Assembly (NCBI GenBank): GCA_031835245.1
Contig: JAVKOQ010000060.1
Coordinates: 1-64,000, forward strand
Direction: 5' to 3'
Origin: Balamuthia mandrillaris
Lineage: Eukaryota; Discosea; Longamoebia; Balamuthiidae
Length of the DNA stretch: 64,000 bases
Below, one piece after another: positions 32,908 through 42,807 of the stretch (its first letter is position 1; each line of letters opens with the position of its first letter). Under the pieces are notes generated by a model. It did not search any database, was not told the origin of the DNA, and saw only the letters and a list, made by a program, of their open reading frames with translations. Made by a program: the position numbers and the translations under genes.

Positions 32908-33579
32908 GGTGAATATGCTTCTTCTTCTTCTTTGCAACAACAACAACAGTGCTCCTCCTGCTCCTGGTAGTGGTCGTGGTCGTGGAAGGGATGAGAAGAG
33001 GAAGAGACGTCTCGTCGTTTTTGCTTTCTTTTCTTTTTCTTTCGTGCTACGCTTTTTTTTTTGGTGAATTTCTAAATCCCAAAATTTCCAAATTTAGAAG
33101 AAATCTCATTAGTTTTTACCTTAATTGTGAAGTGACCACGTCATCAGTGATGATGTCAGCAGTACGAAATTTCACTTCATCCACGTTTTTCTTGAATTAT
33201 TATCGTAACAATCGATAATTTTATTGAGATGAAATTATCGATTGCAATGATCCGATAATTTTATTGCAATGAAATAAACCACAGCAAGTCTCAGTATGGG
33301 AGAGTATGGGCGGCGCGAAGCGATAAAAGAGCGGTGGATCAAGAAGAGATAGAAAAGAGAGGAGAGCAGACCGCAAGAGAAAGATGAGGCGAAGAGGCGG
33401 GTATCCAGTGGAGAGCAAAAAATAAATAAATATTAAAATAAAATAAATAGATCAGCGCAACAGGAAAGGAATCACTGATTTGAGTCGCGTTTGCTGCTCG
33501 CTCTTCGAAGTGGAAAAGCGGTCTCTTAAGGGTATGTGAGGTGAAGCAGTATTGGTATTAGAATAAACATATTGTATCA
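32908..33579. other. Intergenic region with a perfect hairpin
   Basis: About 670 bp between the Hal2-like gene and the receptor kinase stop. It includes a 13-bp perfect inverted repeat at 33209-33244 and a partial direct copy of the same AT-rich element (GATAATTTTATTG) at about 33252. A TGATGATGTCAG stretch near 33145 resembles a CRE/AP-1 site. No gene was seen. Confidence 0.45.
33209..33244. repeat. 13-bp inverted repeat (AATCGATAATTT)
   Basis: CAATCGATAATTT at 33209-33221 and its exact reverse complement at 33232-33244 flank a 10-nt loop. It lies about 300 bp upstream of the Hal2-like gene and 336 bp downstream of the kinase stop, so it could be a promoter element or a transcript 3'-end hairpin. 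Confidence 0.7.
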
Positions 33580-36042
33580 TTAATGGGAAGCTTTGTCCTC
33601 TTTCAACATTTTGATGATATCTTTGAAGGATGGTCTTGTTGAAAAAAAGAAAAGTCAATAAACGTTAGGCATGATCATTTGAGGAAGAGGTTGAAACAAA
33701 AAAGTACCGTTGTTGAGGGTCAAACTGGAAGCACTGAGCGGCGATGCTTCTCAACACTTCCGGCGCATTCTCATCAAGCTTCAACACTTCTCCTGGAGAT
33801 AAACAATTTCGTTCAGCGAAGGTAAAAGAAAAAAAAAAAGAAAGAACAAAAAAAAAAAGAGAGAAAACAATGAACAAAAGCAAAGTACCATTAAGCACAG
33901 CCGTGATGACTTGTTCGCTTGTCATTTTGCTGTATGGCATTTGCCCAAAGTTCACTATCTCCCACAACAACACGCCATAACCTTCATTGCAGCAATCATC
34001 GATGTACCGGTCAGAAGAAGGAAGAAACAAGAATGTTTTTCAAAAAAAAGCACGTACTCCAGACATCGGCTTTCTTGTCAAAGGTTCGTTTGGAGAAAAA
34101 TTCGGGTGGTGTCCAACGAATAGGAATGGTTTGGGCCATCTCTTCATCGCTTTCTAACGTTGACAACCCGAAGTCTTATCATAGCGTTTTTAGTTTAAAG
34201 AGAAGGAGAAGGAGAAGGAGAAGGAGAAGGAGAAGGAGAAAGAGAAAGAGAAAGAGAAAGAGAAAGAGAAAGAGAAAGAGAAAGAGAAAGAGAAAGAGAA
34301 AGAGAAAGAGAAACTACGAAAGAGAACGAACCAGCAACTTTGACTGTAAAGTCACCAGTTAAAAGAATGTTTCTTGCGGCCAAGTCTCGATGGACGATGT
34401 TCTCTGAATGCAAATGATGCATTCCAGCTGCGATCTCTCGGGCCATTCTCACGGCCATCTTCTTGAACACTTCGTCTCCTGCTTGTTGTTTGCCTTTGAG
34501 GTTTTGGAGAAACTGAAGAAGATTACCAGCAGCAAGGAACTCCGTGACCAAACACCATGGCGTGCTTTCTTCCATGGACACTCCGAACAGTTGTGTCACA
34601 TTCGTGTGTGGTCTCAAGTTTCTGATGTGACCAAATAAACGGGTTAAATGAGAAAAGCAGAGGAGGAGGCGAACAAGAAGAAATGAGAGAAGTTACTTCA
34701 TGATTTCACTTTCGGCCTTGAAGTTGGCTTTAGAAGTCTTGGAATCCATTATCGAGTTGAACTGTTTTAACAACAACAATTAAAAAAAAAAACAGTCAAC
34801 CAAGCATGAACCATCAACAAAGCCCAACAAGCATAAAAATGGAAACAAACCATCTTGATGGCAACTCTGGTTTCTCTCCATGTTCCTCGCCATACTGTCC
34901 CAAAGCATCTGACATTATGAAATGAGCCATTTGAGAAAGAAAGCAGAAGAGAAAGAAGAAGCTGTGTTACCCTTGTCCTATCTGTTCATCAAATTCGAGC
35001 TCCGAGAAGGGAATCTGCCATTGCAAGCTGCCGTTGTCTTTTTCGTTCTTCAACTCGGTTCTGTTCCTGGCATTATTTGAAGCAGCTCCAACAGCATTAA
35101 GGTCTCCCGTTGCATACAGCTCCATTGAATCTTCTTTCGCATTCATGTCCTCATGTTGTCTCTCCAGACGGGCTCGTTTCTTCCTCCTTCGCAACAGCAC
35201 CAAAAGAATGGCCAATCCCACCAACAAAAGCACAATGGGAACACCCAAACCAATGGCCAAACCTATGGGAAGAGCCATGTTGCTGTCGCTTTCCGAATTG
35301 TTCTTGTCTTGTTGCTCTCCATCGCCGGCTCCATTTGAAGATGTGGAAGAGGAAGGCGTGTCTCCATCCACTGCATCCACTTTATGAAGGAACAAACAAA
35401 GAGGCTTATTAATGAAATAAAGAGCAAGAGAAAGAAGGAAACGATAAAGCACAAGAAAAGGAGAAGGAGCGATGAGAAATGAAAGAAGAGAAGGCAAAGA
35501 AAAAAAGCGCAAAACAAAGAACAAGAACAACGTGGCATTGAACGAACCGTGAAGGAAACGCAAAGATTGTTGAGCCACGGGATTGGAAAGGCTGTTCAAA
35601 AAGTCGCTGTGACAGCTGATAGTAATGTCCAGCCCTCTCAACCTTGGATCCACTCTGGCCAACAACTCTCTCGTTGTGGAAACGTCGTGCCTCAGGTTCT
35701 CAAAATTACATTCCAACAATCGAGTTCCTGCAGAGGGACCCAAATCTCGACAGGCAGCAGCAGAAGGAAGAAAGGTGAGCAAGATAGCATCACCTCCGCT
35801 GAATTCCAGCCCACAGGTCACATTTCTGGTGTGAGAAGGGTACTTGTCGTTTGTGGCTTGAAACAAGTCTGGCATTAACAACAGAAACATCCACACCCAC
35901 GCCTTCCAATTCTTCCACCAGGCGTTGGGTTGGTTGGGCTGATGGACTGGAAGGTGAAAGCGGCGTCCACAATCACCACGAGATCGCCATACAGCACGAA
36001 GAAGAAGCAGAGGAGAATGTAGAAGAAGAATAGAGTTCTCAT
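33580..36042 (-). CDS. Receptor-type tyrosine kinase
   Basis: Exon 1 (ATG at 36042) encodes a signal peptide ([19 protein letters not shown]). A 170-residue extracellular part with several Cys and NxT sites follows ([20 protein letters not shown]), matching no family I know. A transmembrane helix, [20 protein letters not shown], is followed by basic RRRKKRAR. The kinase domain has IGQGCFGTVW (Gly loop, joined across an intron), VAIK, the tyrosine-kinase catalytic loop [11 protein letters not shown] (split across an intron), [10 protein letters not shown] and [25 protein letters not shown] and the RWTxPE activation segment point to tyrosine rather than serine/threonine specificity. It would signal from the plasma membrane. 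About nine exons are present; the last small exon ends [14 protein letters not shown]. An intron near 34200-34312 is a GAGAAG/GAGAAA repeat. Confidence 0.85.
34196..34312 (-). repeat. GAGAAG/GAGAAA microsatellite in kinase intron
   Basis: About 115 bp of purine hexamers on the plus strand, thus CTTCTC/TTTCTC on the sense strand of the kinase gene. It lies directly before the exon encoding [11 protein letters not shown]. Confidence 0.95.
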
Positions 36043-36519
36043 TTAAATTGCGTGCAACGCAGCAAGAAGGAAAGCAGCTGGTTGTGTGTTGATAGTCGCA
36101 CTTGTTCTATTCGTTGTAGTTGCAGGAATCCAAACTTGGTGGCACCGGTGCGGAGCGTCGACGTGCATTTACGGAGTTGGAGCTCCAATGAAGCATTCAT
36201 TATACGCCGGAGACTGCATAGCATGAACCTCCATGTATCTCGCTTCTTTCCTTCCGGCCCCAACGAATAGCAGACATCCAATTTACGTTTAACGACAACA
36301 AAAAAGAAAGATAGCGTACGGTAACGGATGCAGGCACCTGCTTGTGGGCCGCTCACTGGAAGGTGCTGAAATGGGCCAGAGCGTGCGGATGTCCTTAGAT
36401 AGCAGGAGCGGGATCATCCATCAAATGTTATTTTTGTTGACCATGGAAGAACAAAGACAGAGAAAACGTAAGCAGAGAGGAGAAGGAGCAGAGAGGGAAA
36501 TAGGTTTTTGGAAGAATGT
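36043..36519. other. Intergenic region with repeat-protein relic
   Basis: About 480 bp upstream of the receptor kinase. It holds one GTCGAC at 36157-36162 and a small relic of the WARENGCPW family at 36324-36398 (listed separately). No working gene is supported. Confidence 0.5.
36324..36398 (+). pseudogene. Relic of a WARENGCPW-repeat gene
   Basis: In one frame the DNA reads GTCLWAAHWKVLKWARACGCP and then stops. This matches one repeat of the two intronless F-box proteins (TCxAAAxNGHLEVLKWARANGCPW). It has no F-box, no start and no further repeats, so it is a broken fragment left by a once larger family member or by a duplicated segment. The match is short but includes the rare VLKWARA and GCP residues in register. 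Confidence 0.7.
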
Positions 36520-38657
36520 TCAAACAAAAGCAAGGGTGATGTCCATGCCACAGCTGATACCAATGCAGCGCTTGTTATTTGGCAATTGCAAGAGTCTAGG
36601 TTCCTTCTCGTTGCGGGCTTCAGGAAAACCAAGTGTGCCATGCTAGTTTTGTTTTTTGTTCGTACGTTGGTTTTGTTGAGAGAGAGAGAGAAGTGCGCGC
36701 TAAGGAAACGTAAATAAGAACTGACGTACCTGACCAAAGCCCCAAGTGTAAACATTTCCGTCCTCTACGTATCACTTGTTAGTAAAATAGGACCAACAAA
36801 ACAGACAACCCCAAACCAGTCAATAAACAAACCTGTTCGAACAGCAGCATGATCAGTGCCACAGGACACCTCACACACCCGTTTCTCTTTGTCAAACAAA
36901 GGAATACGGCGCGGCCGTAGTATATCTTCTTTGACATCTCCCAAACCCGACTTGTCGTCTTTAACGCTTCCCCACACGTAAACTTGTTGTTTGTTGAGAA
37001 GAATAAGAAGAAAGAAGGAAGAAATAAGAAATAAGAAATAAGAAAGTAGAAGTACGAAAGAAAACGAAGGAAGGAGAAGACAAACCTTCTCTTGAATCGC
37101 GAGTAAGTGCCAACGAATAAGAACCGCCACAAGAGACCATGGCCACGGGCTGGTCCGCAAGGGCTTCAACTAATCGTGGAAGTATGACGCTCTCTTCCTT
37201 CGTCCCAATCCCGCATTGGCCATGCAAGTTGCTGCCCCATGCATACACTTTTGTGTTAAACAAAGCAAAGAAACATAAGTGGAGAGATGTTGTATTAAGT
37301 AAAGAGAAAAAGTGAGAAAAGTAGACGGATGAGGAAAGGAGAGAAGTACCTTTGGATCCAACTAACATCAGGCTATGCCCCCAACTGCATGAAGTCGAAA
37401 CATGTAACATTCGCTTAAGCCGGACATAAATACAACAACGACATCAAGAAAGAGTTACCATACCCACAAGCGATATGTTGTAGGTCTCCCGCGTCCTCCA
37501 TGATAGCCGACACTTTCTCCATCAACTTAGGGCGGAACACATCCTCCGGGGATGTTGATGATGACACATCAAGCTTCTTCCTATTGCCAAAGCCAAAAAC
37601 GCCTTCCTCGGTGGCTACTATGCTAAAGTCATCTCCTGCTGCCATTCCTTTGATCCGTTTGCCGCGAAGGGCCTCCACTTCAGTCGGTTGGAGCGTGTCC
37701 TCCGTTGTGCTGAGCCCGGTTTGGCCTCTCATCCCTCTTCCACAGCTGTACACTCTGTCATCTTTGTGCAAGAAGAAGCGAGGAACACGCAGACAAAGAC
37801 GAAAGAAGAAGACGAAGATGAAGAACAAGAAGCAGAAGTTAGAGGAAGAAGAGGAAGAAGCAGAAGAAGAAGCATAACGAGAGCAGACGCAAAAAAACAA
37901 ACCAGAAGCAAATAAGGCATGATTGCGACCAAGAGCTATGGTGCGAAGGCGCCCCCTCTCCTTGACGGGCCAGCGCCAAGAGGAGGCCTCCCCCCAAAAC
38001 CGCTTTTGGCGGTCCCCAAGGCCCAGTTGTCCTCTGTCGTTGTTGCCCCAACTCACCACCTCTAAAAGAAATATTCAGCATAACAAAAAGAAGAAAACGA
38101 AGAACAAGAAGGAGAAGGAGAAGGAGAAGGAGAAGGAGAAGGAGAAGGAGAAGGAGAAGGAGAAGGAGAAGGAGAAGGAGAAGGAGAAGGAGAAGGAGAA
38201 GGAGAAGGAGAAGGAGAAGGAGAAGGAGAAGGAGAAGGAGAAGGAGAAGGAGAAGAAGAAGAAGAACAAGAACGAGAAGGAGAAGGAGAAGGAAAAGAAG
38301 GAGTAGGAGGAGAAAAGAACCTTGCTCAGTGCCATCCTCGTTCTCGTAGACCACCACCATAAAGTCCCCTTGCGATAATTGCACGCTCTTGTTACTACCA
38401 CCGCACAGTTCGCTCGCTCTCTTGCAAGCAGAAGAAGATGAAGTAGAGGCCAAGTGAGGCGAAGGCAGGTCAAAACATCGCGGCGTGGCGTCCATCACGC
38501 CGGGCTGCTCCAATCCCATGCCCCACGCGTAGACCTCCTTCTTCGCAGCGGCTGCCGCGGAAAACCGCCGACGTCGCCCTGTGGGCAGAGCAAAGGAGCA
38601 GCGCCAACCGTTTGTGCCGTGTGCTGCATGCGCCGTTGCCGTTCCTCTTCGCAACAT
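36520..38657 (-). CDS. RCC1-repeat protein, probably mitochondrial (RCC1L-like)
   Basis: A seven-bladed beta-propeller protein. The N terminus MLRRGTATAHAAHGTNGWRC and a following Arg/Ala/Ser-rich stretch look like a mitochondrial presequence. Blades follow in separate exons: KEVYAWGMGLEQPG, VVSWGNNDRGQLGLGDRQKR, DDRVYSCGRGMRGQTGLST, TSCSWGHSLMLVGSKG, KVYAWGSNLHGQCGIGTKEE, QVYVWGSVKDDKSGLG and EDGNVYTWGFGQ, ending with GISCGMDITLAFV and a stop at 36520. RCC1L in animals is a mitochondrial RCC1-like protein linked to the mitoribosome and to fusion; that name is inferred from the presequence plus repeats. A plain RCC1-repeat protein of other function cannot be excluded. An intron at 38108-38255 is a GGAGAA repeat. 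Confidence 0.8.
38108..38255 (-). repeat. GGAGAA microsatellite in RCC1-like intron
   Basis: About 148 bp of nearly perfect GGAGAA units on the plus strand, TTCTCC on the sense strand, continuing into GAA and GAG variants to about 38300. Confidence 0.95.
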
Positions 38658-38936
38658 CTTTTTTCTTTTTCTTTTGTTGCTCACACCTGGATTCGAACCG
38701 GCGCGCCACTATCGATAAATTATCCAGATTTCTCGGAAAATATCGCGGATTATCTTCTCATATCTGATATATGGAAATTATCGTCTCTGTGGTTGAAAGT
38801 TTACATTGGTACCAATTATGTCCAAAATTGAGAATTTTTCGAAAAATATTGTAGATTATCCGCAAGCCGATTATTACACTTTTTTTTTTGTTTTCTTTTC
38901 ATTTTTTTTAAAAGAAGAATGAAGAAACAAAAGAGC
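38658..38936. other. Gap holding a tRNA T-arm-like sequence
   Basis: A 279-bp AT-rich gap upstream of the RCC1-like gene. On the minus strand GGTTCGAATCC at 38699-38689 is a perfect pol III B box, 32 bp upstream of the RCC1-like ATG. No acceptor or D arm pairs with it, so it is not a complete tRNA gene. Confidence 0.5.
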
Positions 38937-39488
38937 TCAAGTCCATCGACTCCGTCGGCGACCGGCTGGTGATGGTGGTGGTTCTGTGGAGAGTGATGGC
39001 TTCTCGTCCAGGCATTGGTGGTGCCATAGCATTTGCTTTGGCTGGGGCGTTGTGCTTCCATCCAAGTTGTGTTTCTCACTCATCCACCAAATCTTAAACT
39101 CGAATAACGTTTCACCATCTTTTTTTTTTGTTATGTTATAAAAAGAAGAAAGAAACGACATCAAAGACACGATAAGAGAGAAAGAAAGAACGCAGACCTT
39201 TATGCCGTTGGTTCCATTCACGACAAATAAAGCGACCAAAGGCCAGCCTTATCTTGTCATGAGCCACGTGACTGTTCAGCTGCTCATAAAACTTGTACCA
39301 ACGATGACTCTTATATGTGGGCGCAAAGGGGGAAGGCTTGGACCAATCGCCCAAGGGATTGCCTTGCCACCGTTGCATGCCTTCGTTTCGGTGAAGCTCT
39401 ACGGTGGATCCATTTACGAGCCATGCCTGTTGTTTGGTAGGAAAGGGAGAGAGGAAGAACATGACAGAAGGAAGAGGGGCGAAGGAAG

Positions 39489-39526
<38 letters not shown>

Positions 39527-42235
39527 GAAATTCATCCACCAAAGAAAGAAATGGTGATAGAAGCAGAAATAAGAAGCAGCTCAGAAAATCGAGAATTTTG
39601 TTCAACAGTTACGTTATTGTGTCATGTGAACGGTTCTTCCAGAGGATGAATGAAGTTTACATGATGTTACCCACATAACATATTCTTTTGACATGGTCTC
39701 ATCATTATTTTGGAAATAAAGATGGAAGCAAGAAGCGAAAATAAAGCAGAAGAAAAGAGAGAAGAAGAAAGAGTACAAGAAGAGGAGGAGAGGAGAAAAA
39801 ACGAACCTCGATAATGTACCACCAATCATAGTCAGGAGGGTCTGGAGAGAACATGTTCCAATTTTGGTCCAACCGCAACGTGTAGACCAATGGATGATAG
39901 TTCAACGGTGTTGTCCACGTGTAAACAGCGATGTTTCCCATGTTCCACGTGAAGACCAGCAAAAGACATCCAATACAAAAGCAAAACTTTGTCCAACGAA
40001 GTAAATATCCCAAAACACGTTCCACCGATAACGAAGAGTAAAATGAAGTAGGGGAAGAAAAAATAGAAAAAGATGAAGAAGAGAAAGGAGATGGGGATGA
40101 AGATGGAGAGAGTGAAGTAGAAGTAACAGTTTGTTGTCCGAGCTCTAGAGTTGTAGCACTTACTTTCTTTTGCTGATAACGTGCAGCAATCCGCCTTTCT
40201 CCCTCTTCTCCAAGAAAGAGAATAAGCGATAGGTCCTTCAAAAAGGTGAGCACTGCTCCTATCCTTAGGAGAAGAGGGTACAAACGTTTCTGACGAGAGA
40301 GGAAAGAAAGCAGCCATGCTATAGGCCAAAGCAGCGGTGACTCAGCGAAAATGCATGTGAAAACTGCTACTGGATCCGTTAGTAGACGGCCATTACAAGG
40401 ATCGATGACTGCTATTCCGGTGTTTGTGGAAGAGGAAGAAGAAGGAAGAGACAGGACTTGAGAATCGGGTAAAAGGCAAAAGTTGGCGATGATATTGGCA
40501 AGAATCTCCCACCGAGCATCCAACCACAAAGACCAACAATTGTTAGTAATTCGTCGTCCACCACCCAATGCCTTTCGCTCCTCTTTAGAGAAGTAGATCG
40601 TCAATCCTCTTCCTTTCCGTCCTTTCTTTCTTGCGCCTCCTCTTGATTCCTCAATGTCTACTTCATCTTCGTCATTCTGTAGCTGCATTTGTTGTTGCCA
40701 ACGTCTTTTCCTTACCTGATTGCGAAAACGACGCAAACAGGGCAAAACGAGTCCGTCCCAGAAGAAAGCTGGCAGCAAAGCTGTAAGTGCTGCAATAGAG
40801 ATCCAAAAAAAGGTTCCCAGACGAAGACACAACGCAAATCCCAGGTGCATCATCATGTAACCAAACACCGCAAAGGTTCTTATCCCGCCATCCCCTTCCT
40901 TCGCCCATGCCACATTTTCCGTTTCCTTTTCTTCTCTCTCCGCTTGGTCCTCCTGTCCCTCTTTCGCTTTTTCTCTTTCTTTCTTCTCCATCTCATCTTG
41001 TTCTTGTTCTGCACGCTGAGAGAACATTGTTCTCCTGATAACGGTTGTTAGCTTCTCTTCGTCCTCATCATCATCGCTTCTGTTGGTGTGCCGTTGTTTC
41101 TTGTCCTCATCAACGCTTCTCCGCCACTTATTCTTTCTTGTTGTTGATACTTGTCCTTCGCGTTGATGATTAGTGAAACAGCAACAGCACAAGAAGGTTA
41201 TGAAGGAACCAAGGAGAGGAGGAAAGAAGAGCAGAACCCCGCCCAACCATTCCCACGTCCACACCGCACTAGTTAACCATGGTAACCAAGTAGGATGCAA
41301 CCAGTACAACAAGAACTCGCCCAGCGGCATTCGAAAGTAGTCCAACTGAAGAGCGTAGAACGTAGCCGTGCCTTCCTCCATCCACGTCTTGCCTGACTTG
41401 TGATGGACAGAAGTAATGTACATGATCGCCACTTGTACCGTCATCGCAAAGGTGCCTGCTGACAAAACAACATAATGACTCTGACTCTTTCTTCCATGTT
41501 CCTTGCTTTGCGCATGTGGTTTTGGATTCTGAAGCATCCTCACGATTGAGTCGAGAGCGTAGCAACTACTCAATGGTAGAAACATGGCCCAGAACAAGCA
41601 CATTCGTAGGTACACATCGCCTGCATGCAGCACCAACACGTTGCGAGCGTGCAGGGAGCAGGTCATCAACCACAACCCAAACGTGGAGAGCGCGGTGCGA
41701 CGACCCACAAGCAGCAGGCAGGCCAGCCAGGCATGCACTAGGAAGAGCATGGCCTGGAACCACAGAGCGCCGCTCATGTTGTGGAAACAAAAGGTGGTGG
41801 CATCCACAAGGCTGCCAACAGCAGCGACTGCGGTTCCTCTGGGAGCAGTAGGGTCGACCTCTTCAGCAAGGTTCTCGCTGCCGCTGCTCCCCAAGGCGGT
41901 GCTGCGTGGGAAGACGCCCAGGTCGGTGTAGTGGTAGCGCAGGTCCATGGAGCGGTCCAGAAGGTCGCCTAGCACGGTGAGCGCCAAGCAGACCCGGAAG
42001 AGGGCGTAGCTGCGGAGGTCGCCGCCGAGGCTGAGGTAGAGCCATCGCCGGAGGAACCGAAGGAGGTGAGTCAAGAGCCGTGGGACTTTTCTTCGTCTCT
42101 ATTCATTTTTAAAAGTGAGTAAAACGGCATCAAGTCACAGTAGGACAGAAGAGATTAGAAAAGAAGAAGAGCGAGGGATCCAACCTTTGGCCAGAACAAG
42201 CTTCGGCCATGCTGCGAGGTGGCTGATGGCCGCAT
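38937..42235 (-). CDS. HTTM-domain multipass membrane protein
   Basis: Contains the domain shared by vitamin-K-dependent gamma-carboxylase and bacterial HTTM proteins. The start of the large exon, FLRRWLYLSLGGDLRSYALF followed by LTVLGDLLDRSMDLRYHYTD and GVFPRS, is typical, as are the later ALWFQAMLFLVHAWLACLLL and RNVLVLHAGDVYLRMCLFWA. The domain ends QNWNMFSPDPPDYDWWYII. A long Glu/Lys/Arg-rich cytosolic loop splits the helices. Two more exons add VDGSTVELHRNEG, KSHRWYKFYEQLNSH and a Pro-rich tail. The large open frame has no ATG of its own at its beginning; an upstream ATG at 42235 with exon MRPSATSQHGRSLFWPK can splice in phase to AGACGAAG near 42098. That start is inference. Activity is unknown; the Lys of true carboxylases was not traced. 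Confidence 0.75.
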
Positions 42236-42571
42236 TTCTTTCCTTTCACTTTCGCGACTTCACGGCCATTGTTGCATTCGTCGGTTCGAGGCTCGACTTT
42301 AACAAAGTTCGTTTTTAATATGATTTTGTCGACTACGCGAGTTCGACGCCCACCGCATTCAGATCAATCAATTTTTGTGGAAAACGCGAGTTCGACGCTC
42401 GACTGTTACAAGGTTGGTTTTTAATATGATTTTGTCGACTACGCGAGTTCGACGCCCACCGCACTCAAATATTTTGGTGTAATTTCGGGGGATATGGGTT
42501 CGACGCCGGTTGGTGTCAATGATATTTTTCGGCAAAAAAAAAAAGAAAGTGAGAAAAGAAAAAGAAAAGAG
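42236..42571. other. Divergent promoter with 106-bp tandem repeat
   Basis: A 336-bp gap between HTTM (-) and NOP9 (+). It contains two copies of a 106-bp unit and five GTTCGA elements resembling pol III B boxes. No gene was seen. Confidence 0.55.
42283..42465 (+). repeat. Tandem direct repeat, period 106 bp
   Basis: The segments at 42283-42358 and 42389-42464 are almost identical. Both begin GTTCGA-GCTCGACT, share TTTTTAATATGATTTTGTCG and end GCGAGTTCGACGCCCACCGC. Each copy carries one GTCGAC (42328 and 42434) and two GTTCGA boxes. A fifth box lies at 42497-42507, just before the NOP9 leader. Confidence 0.8.
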
Positions 42572-42776
42572 ATGGACAACTACCGGCAGCACGACCGCAG
42601 CAGCAGCGGCAACAGGAACCACGACCCCAGAAGGAACGCTCACAAACAGATCGACAACGAGCTGCTTTCCTACCTTGAGCATGTGCAACAACTTTTTGAC
42701 AAGAACGAATTTGAGGATGACGAAGGTACTTTTGATTTTCCTCTTTCATCGGACTTTATCTCTCTCTTCTCTCTCT

Positions 42777-42807
<31 letters not shown>

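Noticed and set aside
36344-36646. 100-codon plus-strand frame over the RCC1-like 3' end
   Set aside because: It overlaps in antisense the conserved last RCC1-like exon, and only the relic in another frame is meaningful.
38075-38473. Phe/Ser-rich minus-strand frame over the GGAGAA tract
   Set aside because: Microsatellite inside an intron of the RCC1-like gene; flanking exons are in another phase.
38680-38760. Complete tRNA gene on the minus strand
   Set aside because: Only the B box is present; no acceptor pairing, D arm or terminator could be found.
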